In this document: positions 7,989-16,347 of the stretch, one piece after another
Layout of the letters: every line of letters begins with the position of its first letter
Position numbering within the stretch: position 1 is the first letter of the stretch
Assembly (NCBI GenBank): GCA_963709505.1
Contig: CAVPXC010000034.1
Location: 1 to 53,946, forward strand
Source: CAVPXC01 sp963709505
GTDB taxonomy: Bacteria > Chloroflexota > Anaerolineae > JAAEKA01
DNA length: 53,946 nucleotides
Direction: 5' to 3'
The notes under the pieces: model-generated
Seen by the model: the letters and a program-made list of their open reading frames with translations, nothing else
The model's database searches: none
Told to the model about the DNA's origin: nothing
Made by a program: the position numbers and the translations under genes

Positions 7989-9111
7989 ATGCGCATTGCT
8001 ATTGATGCTCGCATCGCCCACTACACAGACGCGGGGAATCGGACAATACACCGTTCATCTGGCGCAGGCCCTGGCTAGAGGGGACCAGGAGAACGAATAC
8101 GTCATCTTGCAGAGCCGCAAGGATCATCGCATATTGGTCAATGAACCAAACGTGTGCCGGGTGAGCCTGTGGACGCCAAGCCATAACCGGTTGGAACAAG
8201 AGCTGCTGGCCGTAGAGCTCCCGCTGCGACGTCTGGACATTGACCTCTTGCACAGCCCGGATTTCATCCCACCCCTCCGGGTGAACGGCTTTAAGTCGGT
8301 GATCACTGTGCACGATCTGGCGTTTTTGCGCTGGCCGCACTTTATGACGGCCAACTCGGCCCGCTATTACGGCCAGGTAGACCAGGCGGTTAAGCGCTCG
8401 GATGCAATCATCGCCGTTTCCGAGAGCACGAAGAACGATCTGGTGCGACTGTTGGGCGTGCCGCCTGAGAAGATCACGGTTGTATACGAGGCTGCCGACC
8501 CGGTGTACCGCCCTATGCCAAGGGAAGAGGCCTGGGCCTCGCTCAAGTCCAAATATCCGCTGCCTGATGAGTTCATCTTGTTCGTCGGCACGATCGAGCC
8601 GCGCAAGAACATCGGCACGTTGTTGCGCGCCTACCGCCGTTTGCGCGACGACTACAAGGTGTCCGCCGGTCTCGTTCTGGTCGGTGCAGTCGGTTGGCTG
8701 TCCGATCAGGTCTTTGAGGACGTCGGGCAGCTTGATTTAAAGGACCACGTCACTTTTCTGGGCCGGGTCGAGAACGGAAATCTGGTTTATTTGTACAATG
8801 TAGCCCGCTGTCTTGCCCACCCCGCTCATTACGAGGGGTTTGGCCTGACCCCGCTTGAAGCCATGGCCTGTGGAACCCCGGTGGTGGCCTCCAATGTTTC
8901 AAGCGTGCCGGAGGTGACCGGGGATGCTGCCTTGCTTGTTGATCCCAACAGCGATGAGGCGCTGGCGGTGGCCTTGCAGCGCGTTCTGACCGACGACACT
9001 CTCTGGGCTTCGATGCGCGAAAAGGGACTGGCGCGTGCCCGGACGTTTTCGTGGGAGCGGGCGGCCGAGCACACGGTCGGCGTCTACCGCCGTGCCCTTG
9101 GGGTTGCTTGA
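7989..9111 (+). CDS. Glycosyltransferase family 4, frame break near start
   Basis: A GT-B fold retaining glycosyltransferase of about 373 residues. The start ATG 7989 gives MRIAIDARIAHYT. The frame then breaks near 8028 and continues RGIGQYTVHLAQALA, the usual nucleotide-sugar enzyme beginning. The C-terminal donor-binding half has ILFVGTIEPRKNIGTLLRAY, VTFLGRVENGNLVYLYN and the E-x7-E motif HYEGFGLTPLEAMACGTPVV. These enzymes add mannose, glucose or similar sugars to lipid-linked glycans on the cytoplasmic side of the membrane. It is the first gene of a surface-glycan cluster with a second GT4, a GT9 and a methyltransferase. Donor and acceptor cannot be predicted. Confidence 0.88.
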
Positions 9112-9123
9112 CGATAGCAAACT

Positions 9124-10406
9124 ATGCGACGTTTGTTGTTTCTGACACCGCAGGTCCCCTATCCCCCGCACCAGGGGACGACCATCCGCAATTACAACCT
9201 CATTACCAATTTGGCTGCGGACTTCGAGGTGCACCTGCTCTGCTTCCAGCAGGCTGCGGACAACCCTCCGAGCAATTCCCCGTTGCTGCGTTACTGCGCG
9301 GTGGCCGAACTCGGTGCCTGCGCCCACGCGCTCCTTAACAGGCCGCGCGATCACGACCCTGTCCTCCCCTTCGCCGGACATGGCTCTGCGTCTGGCATCC
9401 AAGACCTTTCAGGCCCAACTGGGCATGTTGCTGGAGCGGTATCGCTACGACCTGGTGCAGATCGAGGGTATCGAGATGGCGCCTTACGGCCTTTGGTTGG
9501 TCCAGCACCCGTTGTGGCGTTCGGCGCAGCAAAAGGAAGACCGTCCTGAGATTCCGATCGGCCGGCCCCGCCTGGTTTTCGACAACCACAACGCCGAGTA
9601 CGTCCTGCAGCAGCGCGCCTGGGAGACGGACTCCCGCAACGTCAGGCGTTTGCACGCGGCGGCGTACTCCTATGTCCAATACAACAAGCTACAGCGCTAC
9701 GAGCGCCAGATCTGCCAGCGCTGCGACCGGGTCATTGCCGTATCGGATGCTGACCGCCAGGCATTGCTGCGTCTCGATCCCAAGTTGGAGATCACCGTGG
9801 TGCCCAACGGAGTCGACTTGGACTACTACGCAGCCTACGGCCGGCCGCGCGATCCGCAGGCCCCGGACTACGGTCCTAACGCCCTAATCTTTACCGGCAA
9901 GATGGACTTTCGCCCCAACGTCGACGCCGTCGTCTGGTTCGCGCAGGAGGTGTTCCCGCTAATTAGGCAGCAGGCGCCCGATGCTCGTTTCGTCGTAGTC
10001 GGCAAGGAGCCGCACGCGCGAGTACAGGAGCTGACCAGCCTGCCCGGCGTCACAGTGACCGGCTATGTGCCCGATATCCGCTCCCACATCGCAGCTGCGG
10101 CCGTTTACGTCGTGCCGCTGCGTATGGGCGGCGGTACTCGGCTCAAGGTATTGGAGGCGATGGCCATGCGCGAGCGCGATCGTTTCGACCAGCCTGGGCT
10201 GTGAGGGTTTTTCGTTGGAGGACGACCAAGTGGTGGCATTTGCGGACGAGCCGGTCGCCTTTGCGAAAGCTGTGGTCAAGCTACTGCGCGATCCCGCTCG
10301 CCGTCAATCCATGGGTGAGGCAGGGCGGCAGTTTGTCGAGGCGCACTACGGCTGGGGCGCGATCGTGCCGAAGCTGAAGGCGGTGTATGCCGAGTTGGGA
10401 GTTTAG
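9124..10406 (+). CDS. Glycosyltransferase family 4, two frame breaks
   Basis: Reconstructed as about 427 residues. It begins MRRLLFLTPQVPYPPHQGTT, the N-terminal motif of GT4 enzymes of the sugar transferase PEP-CTERM/EpsH-associated (Stp1-like) type. After a break near 9313 (extra G) the central part has LVFDNHNAEYVLQQRAWE, CDRVIAVSDADR and VPNGVDLDYY. The donor domain has ALIFTGKMDFRPNVDAVVWF and VVPLRMGGGTRLKVLEAMAM. A second break near 10174 (extra C) precedes AIVSTSLGCEGF and the last 60 residues. It begins 12 bases after the first transferase and is probably co-transcribed. The protein is complete once two single-base insertions are removed. Confidence 0.86.
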
Positions 10407-10415
10407 GATGGAGTG

Positions 10416-10464
10416 GCAGGTTGCGGGTTGCAGGTTGCAGGTTGCAAGTGGCAAGTTGCAGGTT
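10416..10464 (+). repeat. Heptamer array 2, GCAGGTT x7
   Basis: Seven consecutive 7-base units (GCAGGTT, GCGGGTT, GCAGGTT, GCAGGTT, GCAAGTG, GCAAGTT, GCAGGTT), starting nine bases after the GT4 stop and ending before the GT9 start. They are unrelated in sequence to the other heptamer arrays. Confidence 0.9.
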
Positions 10465-10530
10465 CTGACCAATGGTGGGTGGGATAGGGTTGCCTGGTGG
10501 ACGGGCGATCGGGTGACAGGAGTGGATTTC

Positions 10531-11795
10531 GTGACCGCTGAAGCGAGGCGGGCGGAGCTGGCGAGGCAGCATAGCGAGGCGCAGGCGCGACGTGGCGGCC
10601 GGTCGATACGGGAGCAGGCGCGGCTGAGAATGTTGCAATGGCGCGCCCGGCACTATGCGCGTGGCTCGGTCGCATCTGGAGGCCCGCCCCAGCGCATACT
10701 CGTGATCCGGCCCGATCACCTGGGCGACCTGTTGTTTACAACTCCGGCTCTCCACTACCTGCGCAGCCAGTATCCGCAGGCGCACATCGCTGCTTTGATT
10801 GGCCCTTGGGGCGAGGCAGTTCTGGCCGGCAACTCTGATGTAGACGAGATCCTGACCTTGCCCTTTCCCGGCTTCACGCGTGAGCCCAAGGGGGGCGCGT
10901 TGGCTCCGTATGCGTTGCTGCAAGAGGAGGCGCAGCGGCTGGCAGCCGGGCGATTTGATCTGGCGCTGATCCTGCGTTTCGACCATTGGTGGGGCGCCTG
11001 GCTGGCGGCAGCTGCGGGTATCCCGCGGCGGATCGGCTACGATATCGACGAGGTCCGGCCCTTTGTCACGCAGGCGGAACCCCACCTGCCGCGGCCGGCA
11101 CGAGGTGGTGCAGAATATCGGGCTGGTGATGGCAGCAGCAGGAGTCGATGCGAAGAATTTCGCCAGGGGGGATCAGCAGGCGGATGACGGGTGGGCGCTG
11201 CGCATTCGGCGTTTCTGCTGAGGATGTAGGGACAGCCGAGCAGTTGCTGGCGCCGTTTGCCGGCGGCCGCCGGCTCGTTGCCATTCATCCTGGCAGCGGG
11301 GCCTCGGTCAAGCGCTGGCGCACCGAAGCCTGGGCTGATCTCGTCCGGCGTCTGAGCGTTGAGCAAGGCGTTCAAGTAGTATTCACCGGCTCTGCCGGTG
11401 AGGCTGAGCTGATCGATCCGATCCTCGACGCGATACGCGGTGGCGGCCCGCTGCCGGCGCCGGCGGTTTCGCTGGCCGGCCAGACCGGCCTGGGCGTATT
11501 GGCAGCCGCCTATCGGCACTGCGCGCTGGTGATCGGCCCGGACAGTGGCCCATTGCATCTGGCCGTGGCTGTGGGCACACCCACCGTGCACCTCTACGGC
11601 CCGGTCGACCGCCGCACCTTTGGCCCATGGGGCAGCCCGCAGCGCCATCGTGTGGTGACGTCGAACTGGGCCTGCATCCCGTGCAACCGGCTGGATTGGC
11701 CGGGCAGCTCGCTAGATGAGCACGGATGTGTGCGGGATGTTGCCGTGGAGCAGGTTTTGGCTGAGGCAATCACTCTGCTGAGCGCAGGGGACTAG
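10531..11795 (+). CDS. Glycosyltransferase family 9 (heptosyltransferase-like)
   Basis: Reconstructed as about 421 residues. The start GTG 10531 has AGGAG eight bases upstream; the earlier start at 10387 would translate the heptamer array and overlap the previous gene. The N-terminal domain has RILVIRPDHLGDLLFTTPAL and the C-terminal domain has VAIHPGSGASVKRWRTEAWA, VVFTGSAGEAELI and ALVIGPDSGPLHLAVAVGTP. All are diagnostic of GT9 enzymes related to ADP-heptose transferases WaaC/WaaF. Frame breaks lie near 11092 and 11212. In an organism probably lacking LPS the acceptor is likely another surface glycan; this is inference. Confidence 0.88.
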
Positions 11796-11862
11796 TCAAC
11801 TTCCAGCACAAGAGTATAATTGTTGGACGTGTGTTCGCTTTCGATGATTGAGGAGGAGAACA

Positions 11863-12627
11863 ATGCCATCGCCATTTCCCGGTATGGATCCCTATCTTGA
11901 AGGCTCAGAGTGGACGAGCCTGCATTTCGGTCTTTGCTTTGAGATTGCGCGGATGTTGGTGCCCAAGGTCCGTCCCAAGTACATCGTGCGGCCGATCCGG
12001 CGTTTTGTCACCGATGTGCCCGACGATGCAGCCGTAAGCACAATGTATCCTGATGTCGGCGTGTTGGAGGCCGGCCGGGTCAATCTCATCCGCGAGACGA
12101 TGGTTGCGGTGGCGCCTCAGCCGATCCAACTGGCGACGGTCGTGCCGGAACGGGTGCCGCAGATTTCCATCGAAGTCCGGGACGTTGCCGAACGCGAGCT
12201 GGTGACGGTTATCGAAGTTCTGTCGCCCGCCAACAAGCGCGGTCAAGGGTACCGCGACTATCTGAAGAAACGCCAACGCATCTTGGTAAGCACGATCCAT
12301 CTGCTGGAAATCGACTTCCTGCGCCAGGGTTCACGGGTACCAATGCTCGATCCTTTACCCGACGCCCCGTATTTCGTCTTTCTCAGCCCGGCGAGGCGGC
12401 GCCCCGTAACAGATGTCTGGGCGATTCAGTTATCGATGCGCCTGCCGGAGGTGCCAATCCCATTATTGGATGGCGATCCAGACGTCGAGATCGATCTGCA
12501 AGCGGCGTTTGACGCGGTCTACGACGACTTGGGCTACGATCTCTCGGTGGACTACCAGGAAGCGCCGGAGGTCCCGCTATCTCCTGCCGCAGCTGCATGG
12601 GCGGAGGCGTGGCTGAGCGAGAGGTAG
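11863..12627 (+). CDS. DUF4058 family protein
   Basis: 254 residues starting MPSPFPGMDPYLEGSEW, the unmistakable N-terminus of DUF4058, and including VREVTVIEVLSPANK-like residues (ELVTVIEVLSPANKRGQGY), the possible nuclease-like core of this family. DUF4058 proteins are common in cyanobacteria, planctomycetes and Chloroflexota, often in several copies. Their function is unknown, though the E-V-x-SPxNK motif recalls Uma2-type nuclease folds. AGGAGGAG precedes ATG 11863, and a TATAAT box at 11815-11820 may be its -10. The gene is intact. Nothing in the neighbours explains its job. Confidence 0.9.
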   Translation: MPSPFPGMDPYLEGSEWTSLHFGLCFEIARMLVPKVRPKYIVRPIRRFVTDVPDDAAVSTMYPDVGVLEAGRVNLIRETMVAVAPQPIQLATVVPERVPQISIEVRDVAERELVTVIEVLSPANKRGQGYRDYLKKRQRILVSTIHLLEIDFLRQGSRVPMLDPLPDAPYFVFLSPARRRPVTDVWAIQLSMRLPEVPIPLLDGDPDVEIDLQAAFDAVYDDLGYDLSVDYQEAPEVPLSPAAAAWAEAWLSER

Positions 12628-12735
12628 CGCCTGGCAGGTTCCCCGCCGGCCAGCTTTGCCAGACCATCGCTATTAGGCTAAAATCACTCCGGTGCATTCA
12701 AAATGGATTGATGAGCCGACAAGAAGCTGGCGCCG

Positions 12736-12956
12736 GTCGAGTAGGTCCTGGCGGCGTAGTACCGAGGCGCTCGAAATTTACTGAAGGCTCATATCAGACG
12801 AGTCTCGCCGCCAGGACCGTATCGAGACCCCTTCGGATTGGCCACCGTGTCGTGATTTTAAGGTCTCGATACGGGTCTGGCGGCGAGATTCGATAGGCTG
12901 GGAGCAGTGGGTTCTCAAGTTGCTCGTTGGTAAGACGCCGCCAGACCCTACTCGAC
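12736..12956. repeat. Nested inverted repeats, 221 bp, no gene
   Basis: The 390-base gap after the DUF4058 gene holds no plausible gene. Outer arms of 21 bases lie at 12736-12756 and 12936-12956 (19 of 21 pair). Inner arms of 27 bases lie at 12803-12829 and 12862-12888 (near-perfect). Outer and inner arms share the block GTCTGGCGGCG or a close variant, so the structure looks like a palindrome duplicated inside itself. It is probably a non-autonomous repetitive element. Confidence 0.85.
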
Positions 12957-13016
12957 CGACGCGCACGAGAGATAGCAGTAAGACCTTCAGGTACCTAGAG
13001 CGATGGAAAGAAAAAC

Positions 13017-13771
13017 ATGACCCCTACCCCCATGAACGTGGTATTGGAAGAAGATAAACACTGGTGGTTCGCCAGCCGCACCCGCGCGATCCTCGGCTAT
13101 TTGGACCGTTACGTCGGCGCGGGCAAGAACCTGCGCGTGCTGGATATCGGCTGCGGCGCGGGCAACATGGCCCATCACCTGGCCCACTACGGCCAGGTCG
13201 TCGGCGTAGATCTGTATTCGAAGCCGCTCGAGGTCGCCCGCCAGCGGGGGCTGGAGGTGCACGAAGGCGCTGCCGACGACCTGCCCTTCGACGACCAGAG
13301 CTTTGACCTGGCGACGCTGCTGGACGTCGTCGAGCACGTGCCCAACGAGCACGGCGTTTTCGCCGAGTGCCGGCGCGTGCTCAAACCGGGCGGTAAGCTG
13401 CTCGTGACCGTGCCGGCCCTGATGTGGCTGTGGAGCAACAACGACGTGATCAACGCGCACCAGCGCCGCTACACCCGGGATGAACTCGGCCAGAAACTGG
13501 CGCATCACGGGTTCAAGGTGCTGCGCTCGTCCTACAACAACTTCTTTATCTTCCCCCTGGCCGCCGGCACCATCCTGGCCCGCCGCGGCCGGGCCGAGCC
13601 GGAGCTGGCCTCGCCCCATTTCGACGACGACGCCTACCAGGTGGAGATGGAATCCGCGCCCCCGGTCTTAACGGAATGCTCACTGGCGTGGGAAAGCTGG
13701 AAGCGCAGTTGGTCAAGTCCGTGTCGCTGCCCATCGGCACGTCGATTCTGTGCATTGCCGAGCGGCGGTAG
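13017..13771 (+). CDS. Class I SAM methyltransferase, frame break near end
   Basis: About 251 residues. VLEEDKHWWFASRTRAILGY is the typical N-terminus of small methyltransferases found in glycan clusters. The SAM site LRVLDIGCGAGNMAHHLA, the acidic residue in VVGVDLYSKPLEVA, and LATLLDVVEHVPNEHGVFAE with RRVLKPGGKLLVTVPAL are all present. Near 13669 one A appears to be missing; the corrected end reads GMLTGVGKLEAQLVKSVSLP and stops at 13769-13771, directly before a large palindrome. Without correction the frame runs through the palindrome to 13814. It probably methylates a sugar or lipid precursor in the surface-glycan pathway. Confidence 0.86.
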
Positions 13772-13844
13772 GGAGAACTGCGGATTTGCGGGAAGCGCGG
13801 ATCAGAAACTCTGATCCGCGCTTCCTGCAAATCCGCAGTTCTCC
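13772..13844. repeat. 73-bp palindrome, GGAGAACTGCGGATTTGCGG family
   Basis: Two 34-base arms (13772-13805 and 13811-13844) with one mismatch and a 5-base loop. It begins at the base after the methyltransferase stop. Related but divergent half-elements occur at 49852-49885 and 52804-52876, each again at a stop codon. It could act as a bidirectional terminator. Confidence 0.9.
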
Positions 13845-13848
13845 TCAC

Positions 13849-14070
13849 TTACACTGAAGGGATGTTGTCAAGCTGACCAGGCAGGGTTGTGACGTCCTGC
13901 AACGCTAGCACCGAAATTTTATCGCTCACTGGATAGCTATGGGGGCCGGGATGGACAATCCAAAGGTGATCGAGGTAGGTGGCCTGGCGACCCTCGATAT
14001 ACAGACGCGCCAAGGTGGTCTTGCCGACCTGACGCGGCCCCAGGAGAGCCACAATCGGCGATCGGCCCAT
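13849..14070 (-). pseudogene. AAA_14/DUF4143 ATPase remnant, internal deletion
   Basis: The 73-residue frame joins the Walker A start of this family (IVALLGPRQVGKTTLARLYI) directly to its extreme C-terminus (LWIVHPGPHSYPVSDKISVL). Intact members have about 380-470 residues between such ends, so most of the ATPase core and the DUF4143 domain are missing. The frame is still open across the join. The start is uncertain: upstream codons (TQYLQLVATA) extend the family match without an ATG. It lies between two repeat elements, which may have mediated the deletion. It should not be functional. Confidence 0.75.
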
Positions 14071-14124
14071 GGCGGTTGCTACGAGTTGGAGGTACTGGGT
14101 CGCGAGAGCATGTCTCTATCTTAC

Positions 14125-14159
14125 CATGAAAATTCGGAAGGTCAATCCGAGTTTTCATG
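14125..14159. repeat. Small hairpin CATGAAAATTCGGA
   Basis: 14-base arms at 14125-14138 and 14146-14159 with one mismatch and a 7-base loop, at the 5' edge of the ATPase remnant. Its role is unknown. Confidence 0.6.
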
Positions 14160-14189
14160 TTCTTGTTGACAGCTTGATGCGCGAACGCC

Positions 14190-14262
14190 GGAGGATTCCC
14201 GCGTGCGCGGGATTGACGGTGCGGGCGGGTATCTTCTCTAGAATTCACGATGACTCATGTTT
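14190..14262. repeat. Partial copy of ATTCCCGCG repeat
   Basis: About 70 bases closely match 52080-52150: ATTCCCGCGTGCGCGGGA, then GACGGTGCGGGCGG, a short variable part, then CTCATG. It overlaps the last few bases of the SARP gene and supplies its stop codon in either frame. Confidence 0.65.
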
Positions 14263-15029
14263 GTCCATTCCTGATCTGTTGGTACAAGTGGGTGGTTGCC
14301 GTTGCTGGCTCGACGCCCAGCTCCTGAGCTAGTAGCCGGCGACAGACTGCCATATTGTGCCAGGGCTTCGCTGCGCCGGCCGGCGAGGGCCAGCAAGCGC
14401 ATGGCCTGCAGGTGAGCCTCCTCTAGCCACGGGTCCAGTTCCAGTTGGCGCCAGGCATAATGCAGCGCCTGTTCGACCTCCCCGCGCGTCGCGTGGGCAT
14501 CGGCCAGCTGGTGCATCGTCTCCAGGGTCAGCCGGTGGAGGCGCTCTCGATGGAGCAAGATCCATTCCTCGAACGCCGGGCAATCGGCCAGGGAGAAGCC
14601 TTCGAGGAACGGGCCGCGATACAGGGCGACCGCGTGCTCCAATCGAGCCTCTTCTCCGCCAACCAATTTACCAGTCTCCCAATCTACTAATCTCTCTACC
14701 TCCTCCGCATCCACCCAATGGTCACTGTTCCGGTTGAATTGCAGGCTCTGACTGCCGACGATCAGAAAGGGAGGCGTCGTCTCGTGGTCGTGGATGGCGC
14801 AGCGGAGGTTGGAAAGCGCCTGGTTGAGGCTGTGATGCGCATAGCCGTCCGGCACATTGGGCCACAGCAGGCCGGCCAGCGTCTCGCGCGGATGGGGGCG
14901 CGCCATCTCGACGGCCAAGAATGCCAGCAAGGCACGCACCTTGGTGGACTGAAAGGCGGTGATCGCCTGCCCGTCCAGCAGAGCCTCGAAGGGACCCATG
15001 AGTATGAGTGATAGATGCACCATCCCCAT
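14255..15029 (-). CDS. Small SARP-type transcriptional activator (BTAD)
   Basis: About 257 residues after correcting one frame break. An OmpR-like winged helix occupies residues 5-95 (STKVRALLAFLAVEMARPHP, LAGLLWPNVPDGYAHHSLNQ). A bacterial transcriptional activation domain (BTAD) occupies 100-245 (ARLEHAVALYRGPFLEGFSL, LETMHQLADAHATRGEVEQA, LELDPWLEEAHLQAMRLLAL). Near 14349 an extra base shifts the frame; the corrected end reads AVCRRLLAQELGVEPATATT, the standard BTAD C-terminus. Length and domains match small SARPs such as ActII-ORF4 and DnrI, unlike the giant BTAD-AAA-TPR proteins common in Chloroflexota. It is divergent from hydrolase operon 1, whose promoter has SARP-spaced heptamers, so it is the obvious candidate activator of both operons and perhaps of itself. 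Confidence 0.88.
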
Positions 15030-15130
15030 CCGTTTTCATTCACTTGCTCGGGCCGGTCTTTGCGAAGCACCCCGAATGGGGCCGACCGTGCCCGCCGGTT
15101 TTGAATTGCGGTTGGCAACGAACTATCCCT

Positions 15131-15159
15131 ATTATACAGCAACCTGGGGGCACTTACAA
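15131..15159 (-). promoter_or_regulatory. Promoter of SARP regulator gene
   Basis: On the minus strand TTGTAA (15154-15159) and a perfect TATAAT (15131-15136) with a 17-base spacer. The -35 lies only 7 bases from the first heptamer of the divergent operator, so autoregulation is plausible. The 5' leader is about 95 bases. Confidence 0.65.
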
Positions 15160-15166
15160 TAGGCTC

Positions 15167-15209
15167 TTGACGATTTCTTGACGGCTTGTTGACCCCATTG
15201 TGTCATAAT
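15167..15209 (+). promoter_or_regulatory. SARP-type operator and promoter of operon 1
   Basis: Three heptamers TTGACGA (15167-15173), TTGACGG (15178-15184) and TTGACCC (15189-15195) repeat every 11 bases. Exactly 8 bases later comes the -10 CATAAT (15204-15209). No TTGAC sits 17 bases before the -10 (gaps are 20 and 9), so the promoter should depend on an activator. Heptamers one helical turn apart with the last 8 bp from the -10 are the known SARP binding arrangement. The upstream flank TAGGCTC is shared with the copy at 25060. Confidence 0.8.
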
Positions 15210-15234
15210 GAACGGGTGGAAGTGAGGTCACACC

Positions 15235-15456
15235 ATGTCCACCGAGCCATTGGCCTATCAATCCTATCTCCTGCGCCTGTGGCGAGCGCCCGGCGGGGCT
15301 GAGCAGCCTTGGCGGGCGTCGCTGCAGGACCCGCTGACCGGCGAGCGCCGGGGCTTCGCCGATCTGGAAGCCCTGGTCGCGTACCTGCACGACGAGATCG
15401 AAGGCGAGTCCGCGCCAGAGCAGGAACCAGGCCGGCGCCCGACCAACCATTCCTGA
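15235..15456 (+). CDS. Small YQSYLLRLWR protein, unknown
   Basis: 73 residues: SYLLRLWRAPGGAEQPWRAS, then DPLTGERRGFADLEALVAYL, then an acidic tail. Small proteins with this pattern (LLRLWR, then WRASL, then TGERRGF and a final helix) recur in Chloroflexota as I remember them, but no function is known to me. GAGGTC precedes the ATG, 26 bases after the SARP-type promoter's -10, making it the first gene of operon 1. A degraded copy of its second half lies at 16200-16334, just before the first lipoprotein gene, showing a local duplication. Confidence 0.7.
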   Translation: MSTEPLAYQSYLLRLWRAPGGAEQPWRASLQDPLTGERRGFADLEALVAYLHDEIEGESAPEQEPGRRPTNHS

Positions 15457-15660
15457 AAAGCCCTGCAACTCGTGCGTCTCGGGCTTGTCTTGACCAATGA
15501 AAGATCGCTCACATGAAAGCGGACCTATCATCGTAGTGGATACGTGGTTGTTGCCGGTTCCAGCCAGCCGGCATCCCACGGATTCAGCCCTCAAGAAACC
15601 CGGCAGGCCTGCACAGAGCCGCGCCAGACCGTCCGGGCCTACCACGCAATGGAGGCAACC

Positions 15661-16119
15661 ATGGCCAGCATTTTTGGATCTGCCGAAGTGGGCAAGAAGA
15701 ACATCGCCCTCGGCATCGCGTTGTTCGTAGTCATGGGCATCCTGATGGGGATTCCCCTGACCATCGATTTCTTCGGGGGTTCGGTGCTTACGGCTGAGCA
15801 GTACCCTGTCTGGAAAGTCGTGCATGGATATGGGGTGTTCCTCGCATTCATCAACTACTTCTTCGGGCTGGTGATTGACCGGCTTAGTCTCACGAGGCGG
15901 CAGAAGGAGCTATCGAGCTGGTCCTTCTTCCTCGCAGGTGTGATCGGCGGCTTCGGAAGGATGACACTGACCCTCCTGGGTAACTTGGACCAGTTCGGCG
16001 TGTTCGCTTCCCTTGGCGAGACTGTCTTCTTTGTAGTCGGCACGGCCGTGTTTGTGTTCGGGCAAATGCGAACGCGAAAGTTTGCGAGTTCAGCGGAGGC
16101 AATCGCCCCCTCCAGGTGA
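15661..16119 (+). CDS. Four-helix membrane protein, unknown
   Basis: 152 residues with four predicted membrane helices at about 14-35, 50-70, 83-105 and 115-136. GGAGG lies five bases before ATG 15661; the in-frame ATG at 15649 lacks such a site. Conserved-looking features are HGYGVFLAFINYFFGLVIDR at the second helix and a Gly-rich third helix. The size and pattern loosely recall four-helix proteins of the styrene oxide isomerase type, but I cannot support that assignment. A helper for lipoprotein export or a small-molecule enzyme would fit the context. It lies in operon 1 between the small LLRLWR gene and the lipoproteins. Confidence 0.7.
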   Translation: MASIFGSAEVGKKNIALGIALFVVMGILMGIPLTIDFFGGSVLTAEQYPVWKVVHGYGVFLAFINYFFGLVIDRLSLTRRQKELSSWSFFLAGVIGGFGRMTLTLLGNLDQFGVFASLGETVFFVVGTAVFVFGQMRTRKFASSAEAIAPSR

Positions 16120-16199
16120 TGTGGGGGGCGTGCTCTGCCATCGTAAGCTTGTCCGAAGGGATGGCGTAGGCGGCCTGGCTGTCTTGATCTCCGGCGCGC

Positions 16200-16334
16200 G
16201 TGGCGCGCGCCAGCGGGGCTGGCCAGCGCCGGTGCTTCGCCTATCTCGAGGCCCTGGCCGCGTACCTGCACGACCAGATCGAAGGAGAGTCCGCGCCAGA
16301 GGAGGAACCTGGCCGGCGCCCGAGTAACCCGTGA
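16200..16334 (+). pseudogene. Degraded second copy of the LLRLWR small gene
   Basis: A 44-codon frame with RRCFAYLEALAAYLHDQIEG, then ESAPEEEPGRRPSNP. It matches the last 38 residues of the protein at 15235-15456 almost residue for residue, and the DNA is also similar. The N-terminal half, including LLRLWR, is not recognisable. Its stop overlaps the ribosome site of the lipoprotein gene at 16348, so translation of this remnant could still be coupled to that gene. Confidence 0.65.
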
Positions 16335-16347
16335 GGAGGACTAAATC

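Noticed and set aside
10387..10530. Longer start for the GT9 gene
   Set aside because: It would translate the GCAGGTT array and overlap the previous gene; GTG 10531 has an ideal AGGAG site.
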